This document shows positions 1 to 7,346 of a stretch of DNA of 64,000 nucleotides, piece by piece. Position numbers and translations under genes: made by a program. The notes under the pieces were generated by a model that saw nothing but the letters and a program-made list of their open reading frames with translations, ran no database searches and had not been told where the DNA came from. Position 1 is the stretch's first letter, and each line of letters starts with the position of its first letter. The stretch is from Modestobacter italicus (GTDB lineage: Bacteria; Actinomycetota; Actinomycetes; Mycobacteriales; Geodermatophilaceae): contig NC_017955.1 of the NCBI RefSeq assembly GCF_000306785.1, positions 1,612,001 through 1,676,000 on the forward strand, in the 5' to 3' direction.

Positions 1-1265
1 TTGCGGGTCAGCGTGCCGGTCTTGTCCAGCGCCAGGACGCGCACCCCGCCGAGGGACTCCAGCGCCGCCCCGCCCTTGATCAGCACACCGGCGCGGGTGC
101 CGGCACCGATCGCGGCGACCACGGTGACCGGCACCGCGATCGCGAACGCGCACGGCGAGGCGGCCACCAGCACGACCAGCGCCCGCTCGATCCACAGCTG
201 CGCGTCGCCCAGGATGCTGCCGAGGACGGCGATCAGCGCGGCGGCGATGAACACCGCGGGGACCAATGGGCGGGCGATGCGGGCGGCCAGCCGCTGGGCG
301 GCGCCCTTGCGCTCCTGGGCCTCCTCGACGATGTGCACGACCCGGGCCAGGGAGTTCTCCGCCACCCGGGCGGTGACCACGACCTCCAGTGCGCCGCCAC
401 CGTTCACCGATGCGGCGAACACCTCGTTCCCCGGGCCGACCTCCACCGGCACCGACTCCCCGGTCACCGCCGAGGTGTCCAGCGAGGAGAGCCCTGCCTG
501 CACCCGCCCGTCGGTGGCCAGCCGCTCACCGGGCTTGACCACCAGCACGTCGCCGAGAACCAGCTCCGCGGGGTCGATCTCCACCTCGGCCCCACCGCGC
601 AGCACCGTCGCTCGTGCGGGCACCAGGTCCAGCAGCGCCCGCAGCCCGCGCCGGGTGCGGGCCACGGCGTAGTCCTCCAGCGCCTCGGCCAGGGAGAACA
701 GGAAGGCCAGCATCGCGGCCTCGCCGACCGCCCCGAGCGCGATCGCGCCCACCATGGCGACGGTCATCAGCGTGCCGACGCCGATCTTGCCGCGCCGCAG
801 CGCCCGTAGCGTGCCCGGTACGAACGTCGCACCGCCGGCCAGCACCGCGCCGCCGGCCAGCACCGTGGAGACCGTCGAGGCGACGCCGCCCGCGGTCAGC
901 CAGTCGAGCAGCTGCGAGGCCAGCCACAGCACCCCCGCCAGCGCGGCCAGCTGCGCGGACCGCGACCGCCACAACGCGGTCGGCTCCTCCTCACCGTCCC
1001 CCGCCGGGGCCGGGGTCGAGCAGGTGGGATCGCCGCAGCCATCACCGACGGCGGACGGCGTCCGCGGGGTGGCGGCGGCGGGCGTGCAGCAAGCGCAGTC
1101 GTCGCCGCAACCGTCCGCCGCGACCGCTCCGCCGGCGACAGCGGACGTCGGCGTCAGCTCGATCGGGATCGTGGTGGTGATCCGGCCCGGCTTCTCCGCC
1201 GGTCGGGCCGCCGGTCGGGCCGCCGGGCGGCGGTCGTCGTCTCCACCGCAGCACAGATCGGACAT
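1..1265 (-). CDS. P1B-type heavy-metal-transporting ATPase, N-terminal part (runs off the window)
   Basis: ATP-driven exporter of soft divalent metals (Zn/Cd/Pb class) in the cytoplasmic membrane. About 421 codons are visible and the 3' end lies outside the window. The N-terminus is rich in Cys (LCCGG, CGDDCACC, CGDPTC), likely metal ligands in place of a folded HMA domain. Then come membrane helices, the TGES actuator loop, the SPC metal-site motif (ASPCAFAIAVPV) and the phosphorylation motif DKTGTLTR at the very edge. The ATG at 1265 lies just after the arsR stop, so the two are co-transcribed. It is a paralogue of the ATPase at 12229. Family assignment is firm; the metal is inferred. Confidence 0.93.
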   Translation of the reverse strand, partial: MSDLCCGGDDDRRPAARPAARPAEKPGRITTTIPIELTPTSAVAGGAVAADGCGDDCACCTPAAATPRTPSAVGDGCGDPTCSTPAPAGDGEEEPTALWRSRSAQLAALAGVLWLASQLLDWLTAGGVASTVSTVLAGGAVLAGGATFVPGTLRALRRGKIGVGTLMTVAMVGAIALGAVGEAAMLAFLFSLAEALEDYAVARTRRGLRALLDLVPARATVLRGGAEVEIDPAELVLGDVLVVKPGERLATDGRVQAGLSSLDTSAVTGESVPVEVGPGNEVFAASVNGGGALEVVVTARVAENSLARVVHIVEEAQERKGAAQRLAARIARPLVPAVFIAAALIAVLGSILGDAQLWIERALVVLVAASPCAFAIAVPVTVVAAIGAGTRAGVLIKGGAALESLGGVRVLALDKTGTLTR

Positions 1266-1266
1266 G

Positions 1267-1689
1267 TCAGGCCTCCTGCAGGTCGACGGTGCCGCCGTGG
1301 CGGCTGCCGTCAGGAAGGATGTCGCCGGAGGAGCTCGTGGTCGCCGCGGCGTCGATGTCGGCGGCGGTGAGCAGCCGGTGGCCGGTGTCGGTGAGGCGGT
1401 ACATGACCAGCTTGCCGTCCCGGCGGGAGGCGGCCAACCCGGCCGAGCGAAGAACGCGCACGTGGTGGGACACCAGGTTCTGGCTGCAGCCGCAGATCCA
1501 GGCCAGGTCGCAGCCGCAGAGTTCCTCACCCGTCTGCAGGGCGGCGGCGATCCGCAGCCGCACCGGATCCCCCAGCGCCTTGAAGCGTGCGGCGCGCAGT
1601 TGCGCCACGTCCAGTTCCGGCAGGCCCGCGCGCACCTCTTCGGCGTGCTGCAGGTCCAGACACAACAGCTCGCACTGCTCAGCACTCAC
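1267..1689 (-). CDS. ArsR/SmtB-family metal sensor, CadC-like
   Basis: Winged-helix repressor of 140 residues that should leave DNA when it binds a soft metal. The core has ELCGCDLAWICGC followed by the recognition helix SQNLVSHHVRVLRSAGL; the C-x-C-D motif is the alpha-3 metal site of CadC/ArsR proteins. An N-terminal CELLCLDL offers the second pair of Cys used by CadC for Cd/Pb/Zn. GTG start with AGGAG nine bases upstream. It sits directly before the P1B ATPase gene, so autoregulation of a sensor-pump operon is the natural reading. Confidence 0.88.
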   Translation of the reverse strand: MSAEQCELLCLDLQHAEEVRAGLPELDVAQLRAARFKALGDPVRLRIAAALQTGEELCGCDLAWICGCSQNLVSHHVRVLRSAGLAASRRDGKLVMYRLTDTGHRLLTAADIDAAATTSSSGDILPDGSRHGGTVDLQEA

Positions 1690-1747
1690 AGGTCGGCTCT
1701 CCTCGGTGGGCGCACGGGGAGCGCCGTTGCCAGAACCCTACAACGCA

Positions 1748-1771
1748 ACAACGAACATTGGAATGTGTTGT
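1748..1771. promoter_or_regulatory. Inverted repeat upstream of arsR, likely operator
   Basis: Imperfect 24-base dyad with arms ACAAC..ACATT and AATGT.GTTGT around a GG centre. It lies about 60 bases before the GTG start of the CadC-like gene and just after the ZIP gene stop. Size and place fit an ArsR operator; binding is inferred. Confidence 0.5.
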
Positions 1772-1772
1772 G

Positions 1773-2510
1773 TCAGGTGAGGGTCTCCAGGCCGTAGAGG
1801 GCGATGAAGCCCACGAAGAACATCGTCGTGAGCAGTGCGGTCTCCCTGCTGCCCTCGTGCGCTTCCACCAGCAGTTCCTCGACGACCAGCCACAGGAGCG
1901 CCGCGGCCGCGAACGCCAGGACCAACGCCTGCGCCTGGTCCGATGCCCCGTCGAGCAGTACGGCTCCGGCCACCGCGCCGACCGCCACCCCCAGGGAGAG
2001 GGCTGACGTGGTCGCCGCCGCGCGCCCTGGACTCACCCCGGCCCGAGTGAGCTGAGAGGTGACGGCCAGCCCGAGGAAGAGGACCTCCAGGGTGAGAGCG
2101 ACAGTGAGGACCAGTCCAGCGCCTTGTCCGAGCGTCACGCCGACCCCGACGAGCAGACCGTCCACGAGCAGGTCGATGCCGACGACGACGACGAGGCCGA
2201 TGGGGAACGCCGCGCGGTCGCCTTCGCCGGGTTCCGGCTCGGCCGCGGGCTCGAAGCGCTGCACGAGCAGCAGCAGTGCCACCCCGGCGGCGAAGCCCAG
2301 GACAGTGATGCCGTAGCCGCCACGCTCGCGCAGATCGGGAAGCACCTCGCCGGCGACAGCAGCGAGCACCACGCCGGCGGCGAAGTGCTGGATGGCACTG
2401 GTTGCCCGCGGGCCGGGCGGGCGCAGGACCGCCAGTACGGCGCCGGCGACCGTGGCCAGCACCGGGAACAGCACCAGGAAGCCGGCTTGTTGCAGAGGTC
2501 CACTTTCCAC
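1773..2510 (-). CDS. ZIP-family-like metal carrier
   Basis: Membrane protein of 245 residues with about eight hydrophobic segments. ZIP signatures are visible: AIQHFAAGVVLAAVAGEVLP in an early helix and ELLVEAHE near the C-terminus, both carrying the His/Glu ligands of the transport path. An acidic stretch (EPAAEPEPGEGD) lies in the loop between. GTG start at 2510 in the frame that gives a clean first helix. It lies upstream of and in the same direction as the CadC-like arsR. ZIP proteins usually import Zn/Fe/Mn, but direction here is unknown. Confidence 0.75.
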   Translation of the reverse strand: MESGPLQQAGFLVLFPVLATVAGAVLAVLRPPGPRATSAIQHFAAGVVLAAVAGEVLPDLRERGGYGITVLGFAAGVALLLLVQRFEPAAEPEPGEGDRAAFPIGLVVVVGIDLLVDGLLVGVGVTLGQGAGLVLTVALTLEVLFLGLAVTSQLTRAGVSPGRAAATTSALSLGVAVGAVAGAVLLDGASDQAQALVLAFAAAALLWLVVEELLVEAHEGSRETALLTTMFFVGFIALYGLETLT

Positions 2511-2629
2511 TCCCGGACCATGCCGCGTCGCCGGCCGGTGCGCCCGGCGGACGAACGGAGGGTCCAGCCCGCTGGATCCCCGGACGACCGTTCGGGCCGG
2601 GGATGCCTTGGTTGTTCGCAGCCTCTGGC

Positions 2630-2659
2630 TGGTGACTCCGCCCGATCCACCGCTACCCT
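2630..2659 (+). promoter_or_regulatory. Probable leaderless promoter of arsR
   Basis: A -10-like TACCCT (2654-2659) ends seven bases before the ATG at 2666, with a weak -35-like TGGTGA 18 bases further up. No Shine-Dalgarno sequence precedes the ATG, so the transcript probably starts at the start codon. The spacing equals that at 11819, 18395 and 62157. Confidence 0.4.
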
Positions 2660-2665
2660 CGACAT

Positions 2666-3100
2666 ATGAGCAGTCGTTCAGATGCAGCCGCCGCGCGGGA
2701 AGGTCTCCATCCGGGCGGCAGCAGTCACGTCCATGAACACGACACCGACCGGGTCGAGGCCGTTCGGGCCGAACTGCCCGACCCCGAGGCGGTCGAGCAG
2801 TTGGGAGCCACCTTCGGGCTGCTCGCCGACGCCAGCCGGCTGCGACTGCTGATGGTGTTGCTCCACGGCGAGATGTGCGTCTGCGATCTCGCGGTGGCCT
2901 GCGGGCAGAGCGAGTCCGGGGTGTCGCACGCTCTTCGCCTGCTGCGCGCGCACCGGGTTGTGGCGGTGCGCCGCAGTGGACGACGGGCCTTCTACCGGCT
3001 GGCCGATGCCCACGTCCGGATGCTGCTGGACCTGGCCCTCACCCACCACGCCCACGCCATCCCGCTGGGCACCGTCCCCACCGAGGAAGGCGCACGATGA
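2666..3100 (+). CDS. ArsR/SmtB-family metal sensor with alpha-5 site (CzrA/SmtB-like)
   Basis: Regulator of 144 residues. It has a His-rich N-terminus (SHVHEHD), the winged-helix core, and two possible metal sites: MCVCDL at alpha-3 and, at the C-terminus, DAH followed by ten residues, then H-H-A-H. The latter reproduces D-x-H-x10-H-x2-H, the alpha-5 Zn/Co/Ni site of CzrA and SmtB. ATG start, probably leaderless. Its stop overlaps the ATG of the CDF exporter (ATGA), so sensor and exporter are translationally coupled; Zn/Co control of that exporter is inferred. Confidence 0.9.
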   Translation: MSSRSDAAAAREGLHPGGSSHVHEHDTDRVEAVRAELPDPEAVEQLGATFGLLADASRLRLLMVLLHGEMCVCDLAVACGQSESGVSHALRLLRAHRVVAVRRSGRRAFYRLADAHVRMLLDLALTHHAHAIPLGTVPTEEGAR

Positions 3101-4062
3101 GCCGCGAGGACGACGCCGCAGATCACGCCCACGACGACGGGCACGATCACGGCAGCGGCGACGGGCATGCCCACGGGCCGCGGATCGGCAGCGCGGGAGC
3201 GGAGCACCAGAAGCCGCTCGCGATCGCCTTCGGGCTGACCGCCACCTACGCACTGGTGGAGGTCGTCGGCGGCATCGTCAGCGGCTCGCTGGCGCTGATC
3301 AGCGACGCGGCGCACATGGGCACCGACGTCCTCGGCCTCGGACTGGCGCTGGCGGCGATCCAGCTGGCCAAGCGCCCGGCTACCGGCGGGCGGACCTATG
3401 GCACCTACCGGCTGGAGGTGCTGGCCGCCGTCATCAACGGACTGCTGCTCTTCGGCGTCGCGTTCTACGTCCTCTACGAGGCGGTGCAGCGCTTCATGGA
3501 CCCCCCGGAGGTCCTCGGGGTCCCGATGCTCGTCGTCGCCAGTGTCGGCCTGATCGTCAACATCATCTCCTTCCGGCTGCTCATGGCCGGGTCGAAGGAG
3601 AGCCTCAACCTCAAGGGCGCCTACCTCGAGGTGTTCTCCGATATGCTCGGCTCCATCGGCGTGATCATCAGCGCGATCGTGATCACCGTGACCGGGTTCC
3701 GCTACATCGACGCGATCGTTGCGGTGCTGATCGGGCTGTTCATCCTGCCGCGCACGTGGCAGCTGATGCGCCAGGCCCTGCGCATCCTGATGGAGGTCGC
3801 CCCACCCGGCGTAGACGTTGACGCCGCGACCAGGGAACTGGCCGGCGTGCCCGGGGTCAAGGAGGTCCACGACCTGCACATCTGGACGCTGACCAGCGGC
3901 ATGGAGGCTGCGACCGTGCACATCGTGGTGAACGATGCCGACGTCGACTGGCACGGCGTCCTCGACCAGACGCGCCACATCCTCATGGAGGAGTACGGCG
4001 TCACCCACCCGACCATCCAGTTGGAGCCGGAGGAGCACATCGAGCAACCGGCGGGCTTTTGA
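3097..4062 (+). CDS. Cation diffusion facilitator metal exporter (CzcD/ZitB-like)
   Basis: Proton-coupled efflux of Zn, Co or Cd, 321 residues. A His/Asp-rich N-terminus (HAHDDGHDHGSGDGHAH) is typical of CzcD. Six helices and a C-terminal ferredoxin-like domain (VKEVHDLHIWTLTSG) follow. The helix-2 site reads DAAHMGTD; the helix-5 site reads LEVFSDMLGS, that is Glu-x3-Asp where ZitB and YiiP have His-x3-Asp. ATG at 3097 was chosen because it overlaps the arsR stop and starts just before the His-rich tail. A strong palindrome follows the stop. Confidence 0.94.
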   Translation: MSREDDAADHAHDDGHDHGSGDGHAHGPRIGSAGAEHQKPLAIAFGLTATYALVEVVGGIVSGSLALISDAAHMGTDVLGLGLALAAIQLAKRPATGGRTYGTYRLEVLAAVINGLLLFGVAFYVLYEAVQRFMDPPEVLGVPMLVVASVGLIVNIISFRLLMAGSKESLNLKGAYLEVFSDMLGSIGVIISAIVITVTGFRYIDAIVAVLIGLFILPRTWQLMRQALRILMEVAPPGVDVDAATRELAGVPGVKEVHDLHIWTLTSGMEAATVHIVVNDADVDWHGVLDQTRHILMEEYGVTHPTIQLEPEEHIEQPAGF

Positions 4063-4081
4063 TCTTTGCCGAGCGGGCACC

Positions 4082-4107
4082 GGCGGGGACGCCCGGGCGT
4101 CCCCGCC
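4082..4107. terminator. Bidirectional terminator-like perfect palindrome
   Basis: Thirteen-base arms, GGCGGGGACGCCC and its exact complement, with no spacer, lying between two convergent stop codons (4062 and 4114). It would serve both the CDF gene and the facing arsR gene. There is no U-tract, as usual in high-GC actinobacteria. Confidence 0.7.
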
Positions 4108-4113
4108 TGAAGG

Positions 4114-4434
4114 TCACGGGTCCGAACGGCTGCTGGGCGACGATCCCCGACTGGCTTCCACGTTGAGCAGGGTGTCCAGCAACGCTGCCAGGACGTCGGC
4201 CGCCGCGGGGACTGCTAGTCGGTAACGCGACCGGCGGCCCTCGGGCGCGACAATGACCAGACCGCTGCTGCGCAGCACCGCCAGGTGGTTGGAAAGATTC
4301 TGCCGAGTGATCTCCAGCCGCTCGGCCAACTCGGCCGGGTAGCCCGGTGCATCGCGGAGAGCCATCAGCAACTGGACCCGGGTCGGGTCGGCCAGTGCAC
4401 GACCCAACCGAGCGAGCGCCGCCGCTTGTCCCAC
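4114..4434 (-). CDS. ArsR-family regulator, CmtR-like core without the Cys ligands
   Basis: Winged-helix regulator of 106 residues. ALARLGRALADPTR and the recognition region LEITRQNLSNHLAVLRSSGL closely follow mycobacterial CmtR. The two Cys that CmtR uses in this helix (HLSCLRGC) are Val and Ser here, and no Cys remains in the protein as started. GTG at 4434 was chosen over longer starts because AAGGAG lies eight bases before it. It converges on the CDF gene. It may bind another effector or none; the target is unknown. Confidence 0.85.
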   Translation of the reverse strand: MGQAAALARLGRALADPTRVQLLMALRDAPGYPAELAERLEITRQNLSNHLAVLRSSGLVIVAPEGRRSRYRLAVPAAADVLAALLDTLLNVEASRGSSPSSRSDP

Positions 4435-4838
4435 GATGCCTACTCCTTGCTGATGTCTGCTCGGTGAGCAGCGAGGGTTGACGATGTCAGGCCGGCAGCC
4501 CGGCACAGGTCTGTGCAGGCGGCGGCTTCCGAATCCCTGAACGGTCGACCTTCGCCGGCTCTCGCCGACAGATCATGCTCGCTACCGCGAGTTCCGCTGC
4601 CGATGACATCCAGCCCCCCGGGCCTGTCGTGATGGACCCCCACGGTTTCCTCGGTCGCATGCGACGGGTCCGCACGCCCTGAGGCGCCGTCGACAGCTAC
4701 GACCGTGGTACGCGCGCATGTGGCAGAGGAGCCTGTGCGGTCGGGAGTCCGCCCGCAAGCCTGCGATGGTGGCGCGTCCCCAGCGTGACCGACGCATGCC
4801 GCAGGACGGTGCAGCGCCGGTCACCGGGAGAGTCGGAT
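4435..4838. other. 404-base intergenic region
   Basis: It lies between the CmtR-like arsR start and the lnt stop. Short open frames exist on both strands, but none has a recognisable domain or a good ribosome site except the AAGGAG of arsR itself (4442-4447). It presumably carries the arsR promoter; nothing else is seen. Confidence 0.5.
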
Positions 4839-6425
4839 TCATCCGAGGGTGCCCGCTCCACGTCCATGCTCACCGTTGGCCGCCCGGTGTCTCCCCTGCA
4901 GGACGCGGATGGCCGGCCCAGCGATGAGGGTTAGCGCGACAGCAAGCAGAACCGGGAGGTCGCCGGTTCGGGCGTAGGGGGTAAGACCGGTGCGGAGAGG
5001 AACCGTGGCTGTGAGGAGCTCGGGCGTGCTGAGCAAGCCCTGCCCGGCGATGGTGCCGTCAGGCAGCACGATCGCGGTGTAGCCGGTGGGCGCGGCCTGC
5101 ATGACGGCGCGGTCCAGCTCCTGGGCCCGCATCCGGGCGGCCGCCACCTCGGTCGCTGGCACCTCCTCGGTGATGTACGAGGCAGCGTTGGTCGGTACCA
5201 GCAGAACCTGGCCGCCGGCGGTGACGGCGGCACGGGCCCGGTCGGAGAAGAAGACCTCGTAGGAGATGACCACACCCAGCCGCCCCGCGGGCGTCTCCAG
5301 CAGCCCCGGGTCGCGACCGGGAACGGCGTCCCGGGGGACGAGCGCCGTCATGTCGGAGACCCGTTCGAAGAGGCCACGGGCCGGGATGTACTCCCCGAAC
5401 GGCACCCGGTGGACCTTCTCGTAGCGGTCCACGATGCGGCCGTCCGGTCCCCACGCCACCGCGGCATTCCGGAAGCTCGTCTCCCCGGACTCGGTGACCC
5501 CGGCGACGACGGTGGCGCGGGTGCGCCGAGCGAGCGCCGCGACCCGGTCGGCCTCGCCGGTCTCGGCCACTGCTCCGGTCACCCCGATGCTGCTCTCCGG
5601 CCACAGGACGAGGTCCAGGCCGGCCGGCAGGTCCTCGCTGACGTCGAACAGCCGCTCGGTCACCTCCTGCTCGTCGGCCTCGACGGCGGGGATCCCGCGC
5701 GGGCCGCCGCCCTGCACCACGGCGGTCCGCAGCTGGCTGGCCGGTCCGCCGCTCGGCTGGGCGAGGGCGACACCGCCGGCGCTGACTGCTGCCACTGCCG
5801 CGACCAGCAGGACTGCGCGGATCCGCCGGTGGGCCGCGGCCAGCCCGGTCACCGCCGCTCCGGCAGCAGCGGTCAGCCCGACGACGAGGAGGGAGCCCCC
5901 GAGGGGGGCAGCCGTGACGAAGGGGCTGTCGAGCTGTCCCAGGGCGATCCCCGGCAGGGGAAACCCTCCGAAGGGGAATCGGGCGCGCACGGCCTCCAGT
6001 GCGACCAGCGCCACCGGAACCGTCCACCAACGCCCCCGTCCGGGATCGACCAGCAACATCGCCGCGGCGAACAGCGCGACCTCGAGCACGAGGACGGCGG
6101 CGAAGCCGGCAGGGTGGAAGCTGGTGAGCCAGGACAGGGTCGGCGCGAAGAAGCCCACGCCGGCCACTGCGCCCAAGATCAGCCGCTGCTGCCACCGGAG
6201 GCCGAGCAACGCCCAGGTGAGGGCGGCAACGCCGACCGGTGCGAGGTACCACGCCGAGCGCGGTGGCATGCTCCCCGCCAGCAGACCGCCGGCCGCCAGC
6301 CCGGAGAGCAAGCGCGGCCAGCCGGGCAGCCACCGATCACGCCCACGGCGAGCCGTCACCGGCACGTTCCGCGGCCCGGCAGTCGTCGAGGCCGTCACCT
6401 CCGTCCGGTCATGGCGCGGCGGCAT
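4839..6425 (-). CDS. lnt: Apolipoprotein N-acyltransferase
   Basis: Transfers the third acyl chain to the N-terminal Cys of lipoproteins in the cytoplasmic membrane. It has 528 residues: about seven helices in the first 220, then the nitrilase domain. Catalytic Glu (LWPESS, about 273) and Lys (YEKVHRVPFGEYIP, about 335) are present. The nucleophile position reads ISYEVFF (about 387), so Ser (codon TCC) stands where Lnt normally has Cys. The ATG at 6425 overlaps the end of the TlpA-like gene by 17 bases; a start somewhat further in is possible. Activity is uncertain because of the Cys-to-Ser change. Confidence 0.88.
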   Translation of the reverse strand: MPPRHDRTEVTASTTAGPRNVPVTARRGRDRWLPGWPRLLSGLAAGGLLAGSMPPRSAWYLAPVGVAALTWALLGLRWQQRLILGAVAGVGFFAPTLSWLTSFHPAGFAAVLVLEVALFAAAMLLVDPGRGRWWTVPVALVALEAVRARFPFGGFPLPGIALGQLDSPFVTAAPLGGSLLVVGLTAAAGAAVTGLAAAHRRIRAVLLVAAVAAVSAGGVALAQPSGGPASQLRTAVVQGGGPRGIPAVEADEQEVTERLFDVSEDLPAGLDLVLWPESSIGVTGAVAETGEADRVAALARRTRATVVAGVTESGETSFRNAAVAWGPDGRIVDRYEKVHRVPFGEYIPARGLFERVSDMTALVPRDAVPGRDPGLLETPAGRLGVVISYEVFFSDRARAAVTAGGQVLLVPTNAASYITEEVPATEVAAARMRAQELDRAVMQAAPTGYTAIVLPDGTIAGQGLLSTPELLTATVPLRTGLTPYARTGDLPVLLAVALTLIAGPAIRVLQGRHRAANGEHGRGAGTLG

Positions 6426-7026
6426 CGGCTACCAGCCGGGACGTGAGTTCCTCGAGCCGAGCAGCAGACACCGCCCCGATCTGCCGGTCAATGATGCGGC
6501 CGTCGGCGGCCACGGCGAGCGTGACCGGCAGTCCGGGAGCAGCCAGGTCAGTCAGCAGTGCCTTGTCCTCGTCGATGACCTGCGCGTAGGTCACCCCGAG
6601 GTCGGTCAGCAGTGAGACCGCGGCCGGGCGGGTGTCCTGCGTGTTGACCCCCAGGAACCCGACCCGGTCGCCGTAGCGCTCGTACGCCGCCTGCAACAGC
6701 GGCATCTCCTCGCGGCAGGGAGCACACCAGCTCGCCCACAGGTTCAGCAGGACCGGTCGGCCGCCGAGGTCCTGCAGCGTCACGTCCTGGCCGCCCACGA
6801 GGCAGGGCAGGCGCAGTGCCGGCAGACCCGCCCCGCCGCTACCCGTGGCACCGTCGGCAGTGAAGACCTCGCAGTCGGCCACGCCGGCGGGGACGGCCAC
6901 TCGAGCGGTGTCGGCGTCCCCGGACGAGGTCGCCGAGCCGGCCCCACACCCACTCAGGGTGACTGCGGCGATGACTGCGGCGGTTGAACGGCGGAGCCAA
7001 GTCCGGTGCGGCCGCGCCGGACTCAT
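6409..7026 (-). CDS. TlpA/ResA-like thioredoxin lipoprotein
   Basis: Extracytoplasmic disulfide reductase of 205 residues. The N-terminus has arginines, a hydrophobic stretch and the lipobox LSGC, so it should be a lipoprotein. The thioredoxin fold follows with the active site NLWASWCAPCREEMP, then VNTQD and a cis-Pro region (GLPVTLAV). ATG at 7026 gives a normal signal peptide. The next gene is lnt, which acylates such proteins, and resB lies upstream, so reduction of apocytochrome c is the likely role. Confidence 0.9.
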   Translation of the reverse strand: MSPARPHRTWLRRSTAAVIAAVTLSGCGAGSATSSGDADTARVAVPAGVADCEVFTADGATGSGGAGLPALRLPCLVGGQDVTLQDLGGRPVLLNLWASWCAPCREEMPLLQAAYERYGDRVGFLGVNTQDTRPAAVSLLTDLGVTYAQVIDEDKALLTDLAAPGLPVTLAVAADGRIIDRQIGAVSAARLEELTSRLVADAAAP

Positions 7027-7346
7027 CCGGGCGGCCAGGGCTGGCCCGGTGCAGTGCAGTGGGGGACGGGGCACGACTCAGCCTACGAAGCCGGACCGAA
7101 CGAATGTGCCGGTAACCGACGAGCGTGCGCACGGACCCTCGTACAGCTCCCCATCGGTCACCCTCTCCCGCGACGCCCCTTCAGGAACGGTCGCGACCCC
7201 CGGCAGAGCGGTCATCACGTGTCGAGCGGGGGAGCGTCACTCGAAGCCGGTTTCTCGACTCCTGGTCGATCGGCCCGCCGACGTGAGCCCGGTACGTCCT
7301 GGACCGCCTGGCGGGTCGATCATCGCTGTCTTGCCTCGGCTGGCCT
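7027..7346. other. 320-base gap between resB and the TlpA-like gene
   Basis: No convincing gene on either strand. In many genomes ccdA or ccsA/resC would lie near here; neither is present. It may contain the promoter of the TlpA-lnt pair. Confidence 0.5.

Noticed and set aside
1..1254. Long open frames on the plus strand and in other minus frames over the P1B ATPase
   Set aside because: GC-rich shadow frames with no domain; the minus frame from 1265 has every P1B motif.
4440..4643. 67-codon minus-strand frame upstream of the CmtR-like arsR
   Set aside because: No domain, no ribosome site, composition like intergenic DNA.
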